Numbered from the stretch's first letter, positions 17,974 through 30,007 are shown. The stretch is DNA of 64,000 bases from Chitinimonas_A lacunae (GCF_042650885.1 NZ_JBHSBU010000001.1:4278001-4342000), one strand, 5' to 3'. A program made the numbers and translations. The notes: generated by a model from the sequence alone, not told the origin.

Positions 17974-18243
17974 GGTCTGGCTCCTGCAACGGTAGCGCCT
18001 GGGTAAGTCCGCTATCGGTCCGAGGTGTGCGAACTTGAGCCGATCGATGCAGTTGACACGCAGCTGTCACCAAGCGCCCTTATCCTGCCTGCACTGACGC
18101 CGTCATGGTGGCGAAGGTGGCTCTGGCCCGGTCGAGCCGAACGCACCGGGCACCAGTTTTCCCCCTAAGTCTTTCGCCTCACGGCCGCCTGCGAGCGGCC
18201 GTCGTTTTTTCCTGGCCCGGCGTGGCTGCCGATCTGAACTAGC
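17974..18243. other. Leader region of glgB
   Basis: 270 bases. TTGACA at 18053-18058 could be a -35, though the best -10 (TATCCT, 18081) is spaced too widely. Between them and glgB lie a stem-rich stretch (18105-18160) and an intrinsic terminator at 18181-18210 pointing toward glgB. Confidence 0.45.
18181..18210 (+). terminator. Orphan intrinsic terminator in the glgB leader
   Basis: Perfect 8-bp stem ACGGCCGC / GCGGCCGT, loop CTGCGA, then CGTTTTTT. Only the plus strand has the T-run. No plus-strand gene lies within 900 bases upstream, so it must end a non-coding or leader transcript just before glgB. Confidence 0.75.
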
Positions 18244-20447
18244 ATGGTGGAGTGCAGGCCAACAGGCGAGGTGGCGCAAGTGGCGACAGGCGACAATGGG
18301 GCCGATCCGTGGACGATCGAGGCGATCTGCCGTGGCGAACACGGCGATCCGTTTTCGTGGCTGGGAATGCATCGCAGCGGCGATGACCTGCTGCTGCGCG
18401 TCTGGCTGCCCGATGCGAGCGCCATTACCGTGCTCGACGGCGAAGGTCGTGCGCTGGGCGAACTCGAGCTGCTCGACGGGCGTGGCCTGTTCGCCGGCCG
18501 GCTGCCGCGCCGGCGCCAGCCTTTTCCCTACCGGCTCCGGGTTGCCTGGCCCGGTACGGTGCTTGAGCTGGACGACCCTTACCGTTTCCCGCCGCTATTG
18601 GGCGAGCATGACGCCTGGCTGATCGGTGAGGGCAATCACCGCGAAGCCTATCGGGTGCTCGGCGCCCATCCGGTCGAGCTCGATGGCGTCAGCGGGGTCG
18701 GCTTTGCCGTCTGGGCACCCAATGCCAAGCGCGTCTCGGTGATCGGCGACTTCAATTTCTGGGATGCGCGCCGCCATCCGATGCGTCTGCGCCATGAATG
18801 CGGCGTATGGGAGCTGTTTCTGCCAGGCGTCGCGCCCGGCGCCCGCTACAAGTTCGACCTGCTGCACTGGGACGGCCAACGCAGCCAGCGCGCCGACCCC
18901 TATGCCCTGGCCGCCGAGCTGCGGCCCGCCACGGCCTCGATCGTGAGCCGCCTGCCGCCGCCGCAGGCACCGGCCCCGATCGATCAGCGTCCCAACCGAC
19001 CGATCAGCATCTACGAAGTCCATCTCGGTTCGTGGCGCCGTCATCGCGATGGCCGCTGGCTCGGCTATCGCGAGCTGGCCGCTACCCTGCTGCCCTATGT
19101 AGTCGAGATGGGCTTTACCCATCTGGAACTGCTGCCGGTATCGGAACACCCGTTCGACGGCTCCTGGGGCTACCAGCCGACCGGCCTCTACGCCCCGACG
19201 GCCCGCCACGGCACGCCCGAGGATTTCCTCCATCTGGTCGAGCAGGCCCATGGTCTGGGGCTTGGCGTGATACTCGATTGGGTACCTGGACATTTTCCCT
19301 CCGACCCGCATGGATTGGCGCAATTCGATGGCAGTTTCCTTTATGAACACGCCGATCCGCGCGAGGGCCGTCATCCTGACTGGGATACCCTGGTCTACAA
19401 CTACGGCCGGCGCGAAGTCGCCAACTATCTGGCTGCCAATGCGCTGTTCTGGCTCCAGCGCTACGGTGTGGACGGACTGCGCGTCGATGCCGTCGCCTCG
19501 ATGCTGTACCGCGACTACAGCCGCCGCGACGGCGAATGGCTGCCCAATGTCCACGGTGGCCGCGACAACCTCGAAGCCATCGATTTTCTGCGCCGGGTCA
19601 ACCAGTGGCTGGCCAGTGCCCGCCACGACGCGATCTGTGTGGCCGAGGAATCGACCGCCTTTGCTGCGATCACCCGACCGGTGGAGCAGGGTGGCCTGGG
19701 CTTTCACTACAAGTGGAATATGGGCTGGATGCACGACACGCTGCGCTATATGGCGCGCGAGCCCGTTCACCGGCGCTTTCATCACGACGAGCTGACCTTC
19801 GGCCTCAGCTATGCCTTCTCCGAACACTATGTGCTGCCGCTGTCGCACGACGAGGTGGTCCACGGCAAGGGGTCGCTGCTGGCGCGCATGCCCGGGGATC
19901 CCTGGCAGCGCTTTGCCAATCTGCGCGTCTATTTCGGCTTGATGTGGACCCATCCGGGCAAGAAGCTGCTGTTCATGGGCGGCGAGTTCGCCCAATGGCG
20001 CGAATGGGACCACGACGGTGCGCTCGATTGGCAGTTGCTCGACGAACCGGCCCATCTCGGGATGCAGCGCTGGGTGCGCGATCTCAACCGACTCTATCGC
20101 AGCGAACCGGCGCTCCATGCGCTCGATGCCGATCCGGCCGGGTTCGAGTGGATGGCCTGGGACGACCATCACAATTCGGTGCTGAGCTTTGTGCGCCACG
20201 ACGGCCACGGCCGCATGGCGCTGGTGCTGTGCAATTTCACCCCCGAAGTGCGGCGCGACTATCGGGTCGGCGTGCCGGCAGCCGGTTACTGGCGCGAAGT
20301 GCTCAATAGCGATGCCGTCTGTTACGGCGGCAGCGGCCTTGGTCATGGTGACGCCATCGCCGAGCCGGTCGGCTGGCACGGCAAGCTGCAATCGCTGCGG
20401 CTGACGCTGGGGCCGCTCGCGGCCCAGATCTTCGTATGGGAGAAACG

Positions 20448-20451
<4 letters not shown>
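18244..20451 (+). CDS. glgB: 1,4-alpha-glucan branching enzyme
   Basis: A 735-residue GH13 enzyme that makes alpha-1,6 branches in glycogen. It has an N-terminal CBM48-like half (about 30-250, GVGFAVWAPNAKRVSVIGDFNFWD), then the catalytic barrel with WVPGHFP, catalytic Asp D415 in GLRVDAVASMLYRDYSR, the acid Glu in CVAEESTAF and HDEVVHGKGSL near the active site. It is the first gene of glgB-glgX-pgm-glgC-glgA and overlaps glgX by four bases. The start is uncertain: ATG 18244 lacks a ribosome site, and GTG 18280 with GAGG upstream is an alternative giving 723 residues. Confidence 0.94.
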
Positions 20452-22517
<2,066 letters not shown>

Positions 22518-22744
22518 ATCGAGGCCAAAGCGGCAAAAGTGCGTGCCAATGAGCGGCACATTCGTCAAAGTAAAATAATCGGTAAAATTACTGCTAGATA
22601 CAGTGCAGTAAATTCAAATAATTTATCAAAATATGCGATTTTGATAACACTCCTTGATGAATTTCCCCCTCCCCCTCGGGTTACGACGCCTTAAGAAAAA
22701 GCGATTTAAACAACCTTGTTGATCCGAAAAGCGAGTAGCCCAGC
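22518..22744. other. AT-rich gap between glgX and pgm
   Basis: 227 bases, much richer in AT than the flanking genes, with the TCTGCTAGA-type motif at 22584-22598 (AAAATTACTGCTAGA). It may carry a separate promoter for pgm; none could be fixed by eye. Confidence 0.5.
22584..22598 (+). repeat. Short intergenic motif AAAATTACTGCTAGA
   Basis: Copy of the AAAATnTCTGCTAGA motif with one change (A for T before CTGCTAGA). Confidence 0.5.
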
Positions 22745-24376
22745 ATGGCCCTGATTACCCATTCCACCGTCCCGATTCCCAACCAGTTGCCCGGCACTTC
22801 GGGGCTGCGCAAGAAGGTGGCGGTATTCCAGCAGCCGCATTATCTGGAGAACTTCGTCCAGGCGATTTTCGACGCCGTGCCGGCATTGCGTGGTGCCACG
22901 CTGGTGCTGGGCGGCGATGGCCGTTTCCATAATGCGCAGGCGGTCCAGACCATCATCAAGATGGCTGCCGCCAACGGCGTGGCCCGGCTGGTCGTCGGCC
23001 AGGATGGTCTGCTGTCCACACCGGCCCTGTCCCATCTGGTCCGCAGCGAGCAAGCCGCCGGCGGCATCGTGCTGTCGGCTTCGCATAATCCGGGCGGGCC
23101 TGAGGGCGACTTCGGCATCAAGTTCAATGCGGCCAACGGTGGCCCGGCACCGGAAAGGCTCACGGCGGCGATCCATGCCAAAACCCTGGAAATCCGTGAA
23201 TACCGTCTGAGCGACGCGGCCGATGTCGATCTGTCGCGGCTGGGCGGGACGGCACTCGATGGCATGCAGATCGAGGTGGTTGACCCGGTGGCCGACTATG
23301 CCGGGCTGATGCAGCGCCTGATCGATTTCGATGCCATCGCCTACTGGCTCAAGGCGGGCCACCGGCTGCGGATCGATGCGCTGCATGCGATCGGCGGCCC
23401 CTACGCCAGTCATCTGTTCGAGAACCTGCTCGGCGCCGCGCCCGGCAGCGTGGTCAATGCCCGGCCGCTGGCGGATTTCGGTGGCTGGCATCCCGATCCC
23501 AACCCGGTCTATGCCGCCCATCTGGTCGATCTGATGGCGGCGGCCGATGCCCCCGACTTTGCGGCGGCCTTCGATGGCGATGCCGACCGCAACATGATTC
23601 TTGGCCGCGCCGTGACGGTCACGCCGTCCGACAGTCTGGCGGTGCTGGCGGCCAATGCCCGCCTGCTTCCGCAGTTCCGCGACGGTCTTCCGGGCGTGGC
23701 GCGCTCGATGCCGACTTCGCGCGCGGTCGATGTGGTGGCGGCGGCGCAGGGTTTCGACTGTTTCGAGACGCCGACCGGTTGGAAATTCTTCGGCAATCTG
23801 CTCGACGCCGGCCGCATCGGCCTGTGCGGCGAGGAAAGCTACGGTACGGGCGCCAGTCATGTGCGCGAGAAGGACGGCGTATGGGCGGCGCTTGCCTGGC
23901 TCAATCTGATCGCGGTGCGCCGCTCGTCGGTGGCCGAAGTCCTGGCGCAGCACTGGGCCACGTTCGGGCGCCATTTCTACTCGCGCCACGACTACGAAGG
24001 ATTGGCCCAGAGCGCCGGCGACGCCGTGATGGCCCGCTTGCGCGATCGTCTGGCCGGATTGCCGGGCACGGCGGTGCAGGCTATGACGGTAAAACAGGCC
24101 GATGATTTCGCCTACACCGATCCGGTCGATGGGGCGGTGGCGCAGCGCCAAGGAGTGCGGATCGAATTCGATGGCGGGGCGCGGGCGGTGTTTCGTCTGT
24201 CGGGTACCGGCACCGAAGGGGCGACCTTGCGGATCTATCTGGAGCGCTACGCGACCGACCCCGCCCAATACGGCCTGCCGACCCAGCCGGCGCTGGCGCG
24301 GGTGATCGCGGCGGCGGCCGAACTGGCCGATCTGCCGACGCTGACGGGCCGCAGTGCTGCCGATGTGGTGACCTGA
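22745..24376 (+). CDS. pgm: Phosphoglucomutase, alpha-D-glucose type
   Basis: A 543-residue phosphohexomutase that interconverts glucose 1-phosphate and glucose 6-phosphate, linking glycogen to glycolysis. The phosphoserine is S113 in LSASHNPGGPEGDFGIKF, the metal loop is FDGDADRNM (about 277-285), the sugar loop is CGEESYGTGASHVREKDG, and the phosphate loop is FRLSGTGTEGATLRIY near the C-terminus. The SASHNPGGPEGDFGIK form marks the Pgm1/eukaryote-like branch, not PgcA. It sits between glgX and glgC, and would supply or use glucose 1-phosphate for GlgC. Confidence 0.94.
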   Translation: MALITHSTVPIPNQLPGTSGLRKKVAVFQQPHYLENFVQAIFDAVPALRGATLVLGGDGRFHNAQAVQTIIKMAAANGVARLVVGQDGLLSTPALSHLVRSEQAAGGIVLSASHNPGGPEGDFGIKFNAANGGPAPERLTAAIHAKTLEIREYRLSDAADVDLSRLGGTALDGMQIEVVDPVADYAGLMQRLIDFDAIAYWLKAGHRLRIDALHAIGGPYASHLFENLLGAAPGSVVNARPLADFGGWHPDPNPVYAAHLVDLMAAADAPDFAAAFDGDADRNMILGRAVTVTPSDSLAVLAANARLLPQFRDGLPGVARSMPTSRAVDVVAAAQGFDCFETPTGWKFFGNLLDAGRIGLCGEESYGTGASHVREKDGVWAALAWLNLIAVRRSSVAEVLAQHWATFGRHFYSRHDYEGLAQSAGDAVMARLRDRLAGLPGTAVQAMTVKQADDFAYTDPVDGAVAQRQGVRIEFDGGARAVFRLSGTGTEGATLRIYLERYATDPAQYGLPTQPALARVIAAAAELADLPTLTGRSAADVVT

Positions 24377-24540
24377 TCCGCCTCAGGCAGGCAGTTTGCT
24401 GGAGACGGAAAGGCGCCGTCGGCACCGGAATCCGCGTCTGTAACCGGTAGGCGCGCCCGGTCCGGCGGTCCCGAACGCCGGCCGCGTCCTGCGGCCGGTC
24501 TCGCTGTTGGCGCCGCGCAGCGGCAGACCGAGGAGGCGTC

Positions 24541-25815
24541 GTGGATGAACTGATCCTGGCCCGTCAATTGCCGCGCAAAAGCCTGGCGCTGGTACTGGCC
24601 GGCGGGCGCGGTTCGCGGCTCAAGCAGCTGACCGACCGTCGTGCCAAGCCGGCCGTCTACTTCGGCGGCAAATTCCGCATCATCGATTTCGCGCTGTCCA
24701 ACTGCCTCAATTCGGGCATCCGCCGCATCGGCGTCGTCACCCAGTACAAGTCACATTCGCTGCTGCGCCATCTGCAACGCGGCTGGGCGATGTTCCGCTC
24801 GGAAATGGGGGAGTTCATCGATCTGCTGCCGGCCCAGCAGCGGGTGGACGAGGAGTCGTGGTATCGCGGCACCGCCGACGCCGTCTATCAGAATCTCGAC
24901 ATTATCCGCGGCTACCGGCCTGAATACGTGGTGATCCTGGCGGGTGACCATATCTACCGGATGGACTACGCCCGCATGCTGCTCGATCACGTCAAGCGCT
25001 GCGAGGTGCAGGGGATCAAGGGCGGCGTCAGCGTCGCCTGCATCGAAGTGCCGCTTGAGCAAGCCAGCGCTTTTGGCGTGATGGGAGTCGATACCGAACG
25101 GCGCATCGTGTCCTTTGTCGAGAAACCGGCCGATCCACCGGCCTTGCCCGATCGCCCCGACCTGGCACTGGCCAGCATGGGCATCTATGTCTTCGATGCC
25201 GACTACCTCTACCGCCTGCTCAACGAAGACCTGAACGACCCGGCCTCCGAACACGACTTCGGCAAGAACCTGATCCCCCAGGCCGTGGCCGAAGGCTGTG
25301 CCGTGGCGCATCCATTCTCCCTGTCCTCAGTATCGAGCTACCCGCATGCCAGACCCTACTGGCGCGATGTCGGCACGATCGACGCCTATTGGGCCGCCAA
25401 CCTCGACCTCGCCTCGATCACGCCCGAACTCGACCTGTACGACCGCAACTGGCCGATCTGGACCTATCAGGAACAACTGCCGCCCGCCAAATTCGTGCAG
25501 GACGCCGGCGGCGAACACCGCGTCTACAACACGCTGCTGGCGGGTGGCACGATCATCTCGGTGGCCCAGGTCAGCAATTCGGTGCTGTTTAGCAAGGTGC
25601 GGGTCTATCCGCATGCGGTGATCGACCAGTCGGTGATCCTGCCCGAGGTGGAAATCGGCGAGAACGCCCGGCTGCAAAAGGTGGTGGTCGATCGGGGCTG
25701 CAAGATTCCGGCCGGGTGCATGATCGGTTTTGATCCGCAGGAAGACGCCGCCCGTTTCCATCGCAGCGAGGGTGGGGTGGTGCTGGTGACACGCGAGATG
25801 CTGAGCCGCCTGTAG
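24541..25815 (+). CDS. glgC: Glucose-1-phosphate adenylyltransferase
   Basis: A 424-residue ADP-glucose pyrophosphorylase, the committed step of glycogen synthesis. N-terminal pyrophosphorylase signature LVLAGGRGSRLKQLTDRRAK, then AVYFGGKFRIIDFALSNCLN, WYRGTADAVYQN, and GDHIYRMDYARML. Later come FVEKPADPP and ASMGIYVF, with a left-handed beta-helix from about residue 320 (SKVRVYPHAVIDQSVILPEVEIG). The start is GTG 24541 with GAGGAGG just upstream. It lies 164 bases after pgm in a GC-rich gap. Allosteric control by sugar phosphates, as in family members, is likely. Confidence 0.95.
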   Translation: MDELILARQLPRKSLALVLAGGRGSRLKQLTDRRAKPAVYFGGKFRIIDFALSNCLNSGIRRIGVVTQYKSHSLLRHLQRGWAMFRSEMGEFIDLLPAQQRVDEESWYRGTADAVYQNLDIIRGYRPEYVVILAGDHIYRMDYARMLLDHVKRCEVQGIKGGVSVACIEVPLEQASAFGVMGVDTERRIVSFVEKPADPPALPDRPDLALASMGIYVFDADYLYRLLNEDLNDPASEHDFGKNLIPQAVAEGCAVAHPFSLSSVSSYPHARPYWRDVGTIDAYWAANLDLASITPELDLYDRNWPIWTYQEQLPPAKFVQDAGGEHRVYNTLLAGGTIISVAQVSNSVLFSKVRVYPHAVIDQSVILPEVEIGENARLQKVVVDRGCKIPAGCMIGFDPQEDAARFHRSEGGVVLVTREMLSRL

Positions 25816-25930
25816 CAGATCGACTGATATCAAGGAGAGAATGGGGGGATTCATTCCATTTTGTATGTGGTGTCGAGTACGTCTTGCAGGAATCTGGCCG
25901 GATCATTTCTATCTTCAAGGGAGTCAACCG

Positions 25931-27394
25931 ATGGCCGTCGCTGTTCTGCATGTCGCCGCCGAGTGTTATCCCTTGCTGAAGACGGGCGGGCTGGCCGATG
26001 TGGTCGGTGCCCTGCCGGCGGCACAGCGGGCCCTGGGCGCCGATGTACGTTTGTTGCTGCCAGGCTTCCCGACCATTCTGGACGGCCTGGTCGATCGTCA
26101 ACCCTTGGCCGAACTGCCGGCCTGTCACGGTGCCCGCACGGTGCGGCTGTGGTTTGGCCATACGCCCGATAGCGCGATGCCGGCCTATGCCCTCGAAGCG
26201 CCGGGCCTGTATGACCGGTCGGGCAATCCTTATCAGGGCTATGACCAGCGGCCGTATGACGACAACCACCGCCGTTTTGCGCTGCTGGGTCAGGCGGCGG
26301 CACGTCTGGCGAACGAGGGAATCGACGGTTGGCGGCCCACGCTGCTGCATGGCCACGACTGGCATGCAGGGCTGATGCCGGCTTATCTGCGCGCCACTGC
26401 CCGGCAAAGCGGCCGGCCCGCGGCGGCCAGCGTGTTCACGGTCCACAATCTGGCCTATCAGGGCCTGTTTCCGGCGCAGAAATACGGCGAATTGGGCTTG
26501 CCCGACGATTTCTTTGCCATCGAGGGGCTGGAGTTCTACGGCCAGTTTTCCTTTCTCAAAGCCGGGCTGTTCTACAGCGACCGGATTGCCACGGTCAGTC
26601 CGAGCTACGCCCGCGAAATCCAGACCCCCGAATTCGGCTGCGGACTCGATGGGCTGCTGCGTTGGCGTGCGACGGATCTGTGCGGGATTCTCAACGGCGT
26701 GGACCAGACCTTATGGAACCCCGCTGCCGATACGGCGCTGCCCACCAACTTCGACGCCGAGCGGCGTGAGGGCAAGCGGCGCTGCAAGGCGCTGCTGCAA
26801 CAGGAGCTGGGACTGGAAGTGGTGGCGGACGCACCACTGTTTGCAGTGGTCAGCCGCCTGACCGAGCAAAAAGGGCTGCATCGCGTGCTGGGCGGCGCCG
26901 TGCCGCTGCTGGCGCAGGGCGGTCAACTGTGTCTGCTGGGCAGCGGTGAGCCGGCCATCGAGGCCGCTTTCAAGGCACTGGCCCAGGCGCATCCGGGACG
27001 GGTGGCCGTTCGTCTGGGCTTTGACGAGGCGCTTTCACACCGGCTGTTCGGTGGCGCCGATGTGGTGCTGGTGCCGTCCCGCTTCGAGCCGTGCGGACTG
27101 ACCCAACTCTATGCCCTGCGCTACGGTGCGCTGCCGCTGGTGCGTCGCACCGGTGGGTTGGCCGATACGGTGCGCGATGCCAGCCTGGAGAATCTGGCCG
27201 ACGACAGCGCCACGGGCTTTGTGTTCGAGCGCTGCGAGCAGGATGACTACGACGCAGCGGTCCGCCGAGCCTTCACCTTGTACCGCCAACCGGCGGCCTG
27301 GGATCAGGTCCAGCGACGGGCCATGTGCTGCCGCTTTGGCTGGGATGGGCCGGCGGAGGCTTATCTGGCCTTGTATCGGACGCTCAGGGAATAG
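25931..27394 (+). CDS. glgA: Glycogen synthase (ADP-glucose)
   Basis: A 487-residue GT5 glycosyltransferase that elongates glycogen from ADP-glucose. The N-terminal AECYPLLKTGGLADVVGALP is the ADP-glucose-binding KTGGL motif. HGHDWHAGLMPAYL, VFTVHNLAYQG and the C-terminal VPSRFEPCGLTQLYALRYG with RRTGGLADTV complete the family pattern. ATG 25931, with GGGAGT upstream, is the real start; an in-frame extension to 25841 has no similarity. It is the last gene of the glycogen cluster and is followed by a GCGCATTTCC repeat. Confidence 0.95.
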   Translation: MAVAVLHVAAECYPLLKTGGLADVVGALPAAQRALGADVRLLLPGFPTILDGLVDRQPLAELPACHGARTVRLWFGHTPDSAMPAYALEAPGLYDRSGNPYQGYDQRPYDDNHRRFALLGQAAARLANEGIDGWRPTLLHGHDWHAGLMPAYLRATARQSGRPAAASVFTVHNLAYQGLFPAQKYGELGLPDDFFAIEGLEFYGQFSFLKAGLFYSDRIATVSPSYAREIQTPEFGCGLDGLLRWRATDLCGILNGVDQTLWNPAADTALPTNFDAERREGKRRCKALLQQELGLEVVADAPLFAVVSRLTEQKGLHRVLGGAVPLLAQGGQLCLLGSGEPAIEAAFKALAQAHPGRVAVRLGFDEALSHRLFGGADVVLVPSRFEPCGLTQLYALRYGALPLVRRTGGLADTVRDASLENLADDSATGFVFERCEQDDYDAAVRRAFTLYRQPAAWDQVQRRAMCCRFGWDGPAEAYLALYRTLRE

Positions 27395-27429
27395 CTGGGA
27401 AGGGACCGGATCGGCGGCGCATTGCGCGA

Positions 27430-27532
27430 GCGCATTTCTGTTTGAATCGGCGTCGCTGCCAAGCCTGCTTGAAGGCAACGGTCTGCGTCGTGAGGTCCGG
27501 ACCCACTGGCTCCGAACTGTCTGGAAAGGCGC
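27430..27532 (+). repeat. GCGCATTTCC-family repeat, copy 2
   Basis: Starts GCGCATTTCTG, ends CTGGAAAGGCGC. It carries the family blocks GAATCGGCGTCGCTGC and GTGAGGTCCGGACCCAC, and lies between the convergent glgA and diguanylate-cyclase genes. Confidence 0.7.
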
Positions 27533-27540
27533 GATCCCTC

Positions 27541-29166
27541 TTATTTCTCCACCGCCACCCCATCCCCATCAATCGGCTCGGCCGCTTCGACCCGATTGCG
27601 GCCACGGGCCTTGGCGCGGTAGACGGCGCGGTCGGCGGCCTGGAGGACGGCTTGCATATCTGCGCCGCTTTCGGGATAGGCGGCGATGCCGATCGAGACG
27701 GTGATGGCGATTTCCTGGCCGTGGACTTCGATCCGCAGTCCGGCCACCGCCTGGCGGAACTGCTCGGCGCGGATGCGGGTGGTGGCGAGCGGGGCGCCGT
27801 TGAGCAGGACGGTGAATTCCTCGCCGCCGTAACGGCAGGCCACGTCGCCCGGCCGTAACTGGTGGCGCAGGCGGCTGGCGAAGGCGCGCAGCACGGCGTC
27901 GCCGGCGTCGTGGCCGAAGCGGTCGTTGATCTGCTTGAAATGGTCGAGGTCGAGCATCATCAGCCCAAGCGGCCGGCCCTGGCGGCGGGCGCGCTGTTCG
28001 GCTTCGAGCAGGGCGGCATCGAGATGACGGCGGTTGTAGAGGCCGGTGAGCGGGTCGTGGGTGGCTTCGTTGAACAGTGCTTCGCGTGTCTTGAGACTGA
28101 CCAGCGCCAGCGCCGCCCGCTTGGCCACACCTTCGAGAAAAGCCGGGCCATGCTGGCCGACGCCGGGTTGCTGGAGATGGAGCACCCCCAGGGTTTCGCC
28201 GCTGCCGATGAGCGGCACGCACAGATGGGGATAGTCACCTTCGACATGCACGCAGCGCAGCCCGCTCTGCAATTCATCGGCCGGATGCAGTTGACCGCGT
28301 CGCAAGGCCCAGCACTGGGTCGGCGGAAAACTGCGCACCAGCATGGCCGACGTGCCCCAGCTCGCGTGGGCTTCCGCCAGATTCTGTTCGTGATTGATCA
28401 GATAAAGCGCCCCGGCCGGGGCTTCGAGATAGCCGGCCGAGAAATTCGCCAGCAACTGCGCCAGTTCCTCGACCGCCACACAGCTCTGCATCAGATCGCC
28501 CAATTTATTGAGCTGCTCGATTTCGGTTGACCGGGTGGCCTGCTGGCGCAATGCCTCTTCGAGCTTGCGATTGACCACCTGTAACTCGGCCTGGGCCAAC
28601 TGCCGGTCGCTGATCTCGCGTTGCAGCCGGGCGTTGGCCTCTTCCAGCAGGGCGGTGCGCTCGGCCACCTTGTGCTCCAGGCTTTCCGACAGCTCGCGGT
28701 AGCGCTCTTCGCTTGCCAGCAGCTCGTTTTCCTTTTCGCGCCGGGTGGCGACTTCATCGGACAGCCGCCGATTGGCCTCGCGCAGCTCGTCCGGGCGCGG
28801 GATCGCCAGGGCAATCGGCAGGATGCGCCAGAGCACGATGGCGGTGACGATCGAGACGGCCGCGGTCAGCACACGCATCCAGCCATCGATCCAATAGATC
28901 GGATACCAGATGCTGATCACATCGAGAAAATGGGTGGTGCCGCAGGCAAAGATAAAGGTGACGAACAGCAGGGCGGTGCGATGGAACTGTAGATCGGGCC
29001 GGCGCCGGACCAGGGTGAACAGCACCAGCGGAATCGCGTAGTAGGCAATGCCGATCCCGGCATTGGCCACCACATGCATGGCGACCAGGGTGGAAGTCCA
29101 GTTGAAACAGTACCCGTGCGGAATCAGCCCCTGGCCGATCAGGTAAGCATTGAGCGCGTCGAGCAT
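27541..29166 (-). CDS. Diguanylate cyclase with ethylene-receptor-like membrane domain, GAF, GGDEF
   Basis: A 541-residue protein. Residues about 25-115 form three membrane helices resembling the ETR1 ethylene-binding domain: Y42, I45, P46, I72, C75 and H79 fall at a constant offset of ten from ETR1 Y32, I35, P36, I62, C65 and H69. The position of ETR1 D25 is N35. A coiled coil follows (about 130-215), then a GAF domain (about 215-370) and GGDEF with active YGGEEF and an RPGD inhibitory site. GGAGGGGAG precedes the start. It probably makes c-di-GMP in response to a small ligand or Cu-bound gas; the signal is unproven. It is convergent with glgA. Confidence 0.85.
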   Translation of the reverse strand: MLDALNAYLIGQGLIPHGYCFNWTSTLVAMHVVANAGIGIAYYAIPLVLFTLVRRRPDLQFHRTALLFVTFIFACGTTHFLDVISIWYPIYWIDGWMRVLTAAVSIVTAIVLWRILPIALAIPRPDELREANRRLSDEVATRREKENELLASEERYRELSESLEHKVAERTALLEEANARLQREISDRQLAQAELQVVNRKLEEALRQQATRSTEIEQLNKLGDLMQSCVAVEELAQLLANFSAGYLEAPAGALYLINHEQNLAEAHASWGTSAMLVRSFPPTQCWALRRGQLHPADELQSGLRCVHVEGDYPHLCVPLIGSGETLGVLHLQQPGVGQHGPAFLEGVAKRAALALVSLKTREALFNEATHDPLTGLYNRRHLDAALLEAEQRARRQGRPLGLMMLDLDHFKQINDRFGHDAGDAVLRAFASRLRHQLRPGDVACRYGGEEFTVLLNGAPLATTRIRAEQFRQAVAGLRIEVHGQEIAITVSIGIAAYPESGADMQAVLQAADRAVYRAKARGRNRVEAAEPIDGDGVAVEK

Positions 29167-29339
29167 GAACTCCCCTCCATGGGCCGCCGCTTGCGGTCGG
29201 TGTTCCTAGAATAGACGGCCAGGCTTGGTTTGCTGACTGAGGGCTTGCTGTGGCTGAGATGGGGATTGGATTAAAAGGAAATATTCAGGACATATAGGTA
29301 CAAGGTGGGGTGCGGATAAAATAGTATTTATAAAAATCT

Positions 29340-29948
29340 TTATGTCTGACAGCCGCCATTCCCATTCTCGATCAATTCGCGTTGCCCATCGTGCGCGCTC
29401 CAGCCGCGCCGCGTCAGCGCCGTCAACACATGGTCGCGCCAGACCCCATCGATCAACAGATAGTCGCGCGCAAGGCCTTCGCGCTCGAAACCGAGGCGTT
29501 CGAGCAGGCGGGCGCTGCGTTGGTTGTCGGGCAGATAGTTGGCCATCACCCGGTGCAGATTGAAATGCTCGAACACGAAGTCGAGTGCCAGCGTCAGCGC
29601 CTGATGCATCCGGCCACGACCCCAGTGGGCCGGGTCGAGGCTGTAGCCCAGCGTGGCGGCGTAGAAAGGGTAGGGCACCAGATTGCTGAAATTGATCTCG
29701 CCGATCACGCTGCGGTTATCGGGTTCGAACACGGATAGCCGGCAACTGCGTGCCTGCTCGAAATGGCTGTGGCTCAGCGCGATCTGGAGCTGCCAGTACT
29801 CGGCACTGTAGAACTGCTCGCTGCGCCGGGGCGAAAAGGGCGCCAGCGCGGCGCGGTTGCTGAGATGGTAATGGAGCAGCGCCGGAATATCGCTGGTTTC
29901 GGCCAGACGAACGATCAGGCTGCCGTCTTGCAGGTAAGGTCGTGACAT
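29340..29948 (-). CDS. GNAT acetyltransferase, RimJ/RimL type
   Basis: A 202-residue N-acetyltransferase. The acetyl-CoA loop is in LDPAHWGRGRMHQALTLALD (about 104-123), followed by FNLHRVMANYLPDNQRSARLLERLGF, the typical RimJ C-terminal motif A/B region. These enzymes acetylate N-termini of ribosomal proteins or small amines; the substrate here is not known. The start at 29948 is preferred because the upstream terminator of the cytochrome gene (29963-29987) would otherwise lie inside the coding sequence. Confidence 0.8.
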   Translation of the reverse strand: MSRPYLQDGSLIVRLAETSDIPALLHYHLSNRAALAPFSPRRSEQFYSAEYWQLQIALSHSHFEQARSCRLSVFEPDNRSVIGEINFSNLVPYPFYAATLGYSLDPAHWGRGRMHQALTLALDFVFEHFNLHRVMANYLPDNQRSARLLERLGFEREGLARDYLLIDGVWRDHVLTALTRRGWSAHDGQRELIENGNGGCQT

Positions 29949-29962
29949 GGGGCCATCAGCAT

Positions 29963-29987
29963 GTAAAAAGGGCCGCAAGCGGCCCCG
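29963..29987 (-). terminator. Terminator after the cytochrome c pair
   Basis: On the minus strand, GGGCCGC TTGC GGCCC followed by TTTTT, about 20 bases after the stop of the downstream cytochrome gene. Confidence 0.8.
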
Positions 29988-30007
29988 GACAGGGTGGGAA
30001 GTGCAGC

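Noticed and set aside
18595..20391. 598-codon minus-strand frame inside glgB
   Set aside because: Antisense to a well-matched branching enzyme, no domain or start signals.
22706..24268. 520-codon minus-strand frame over pgm
   Set aside because: Shadow of pgm; no similarity to anything and no ribosome site.
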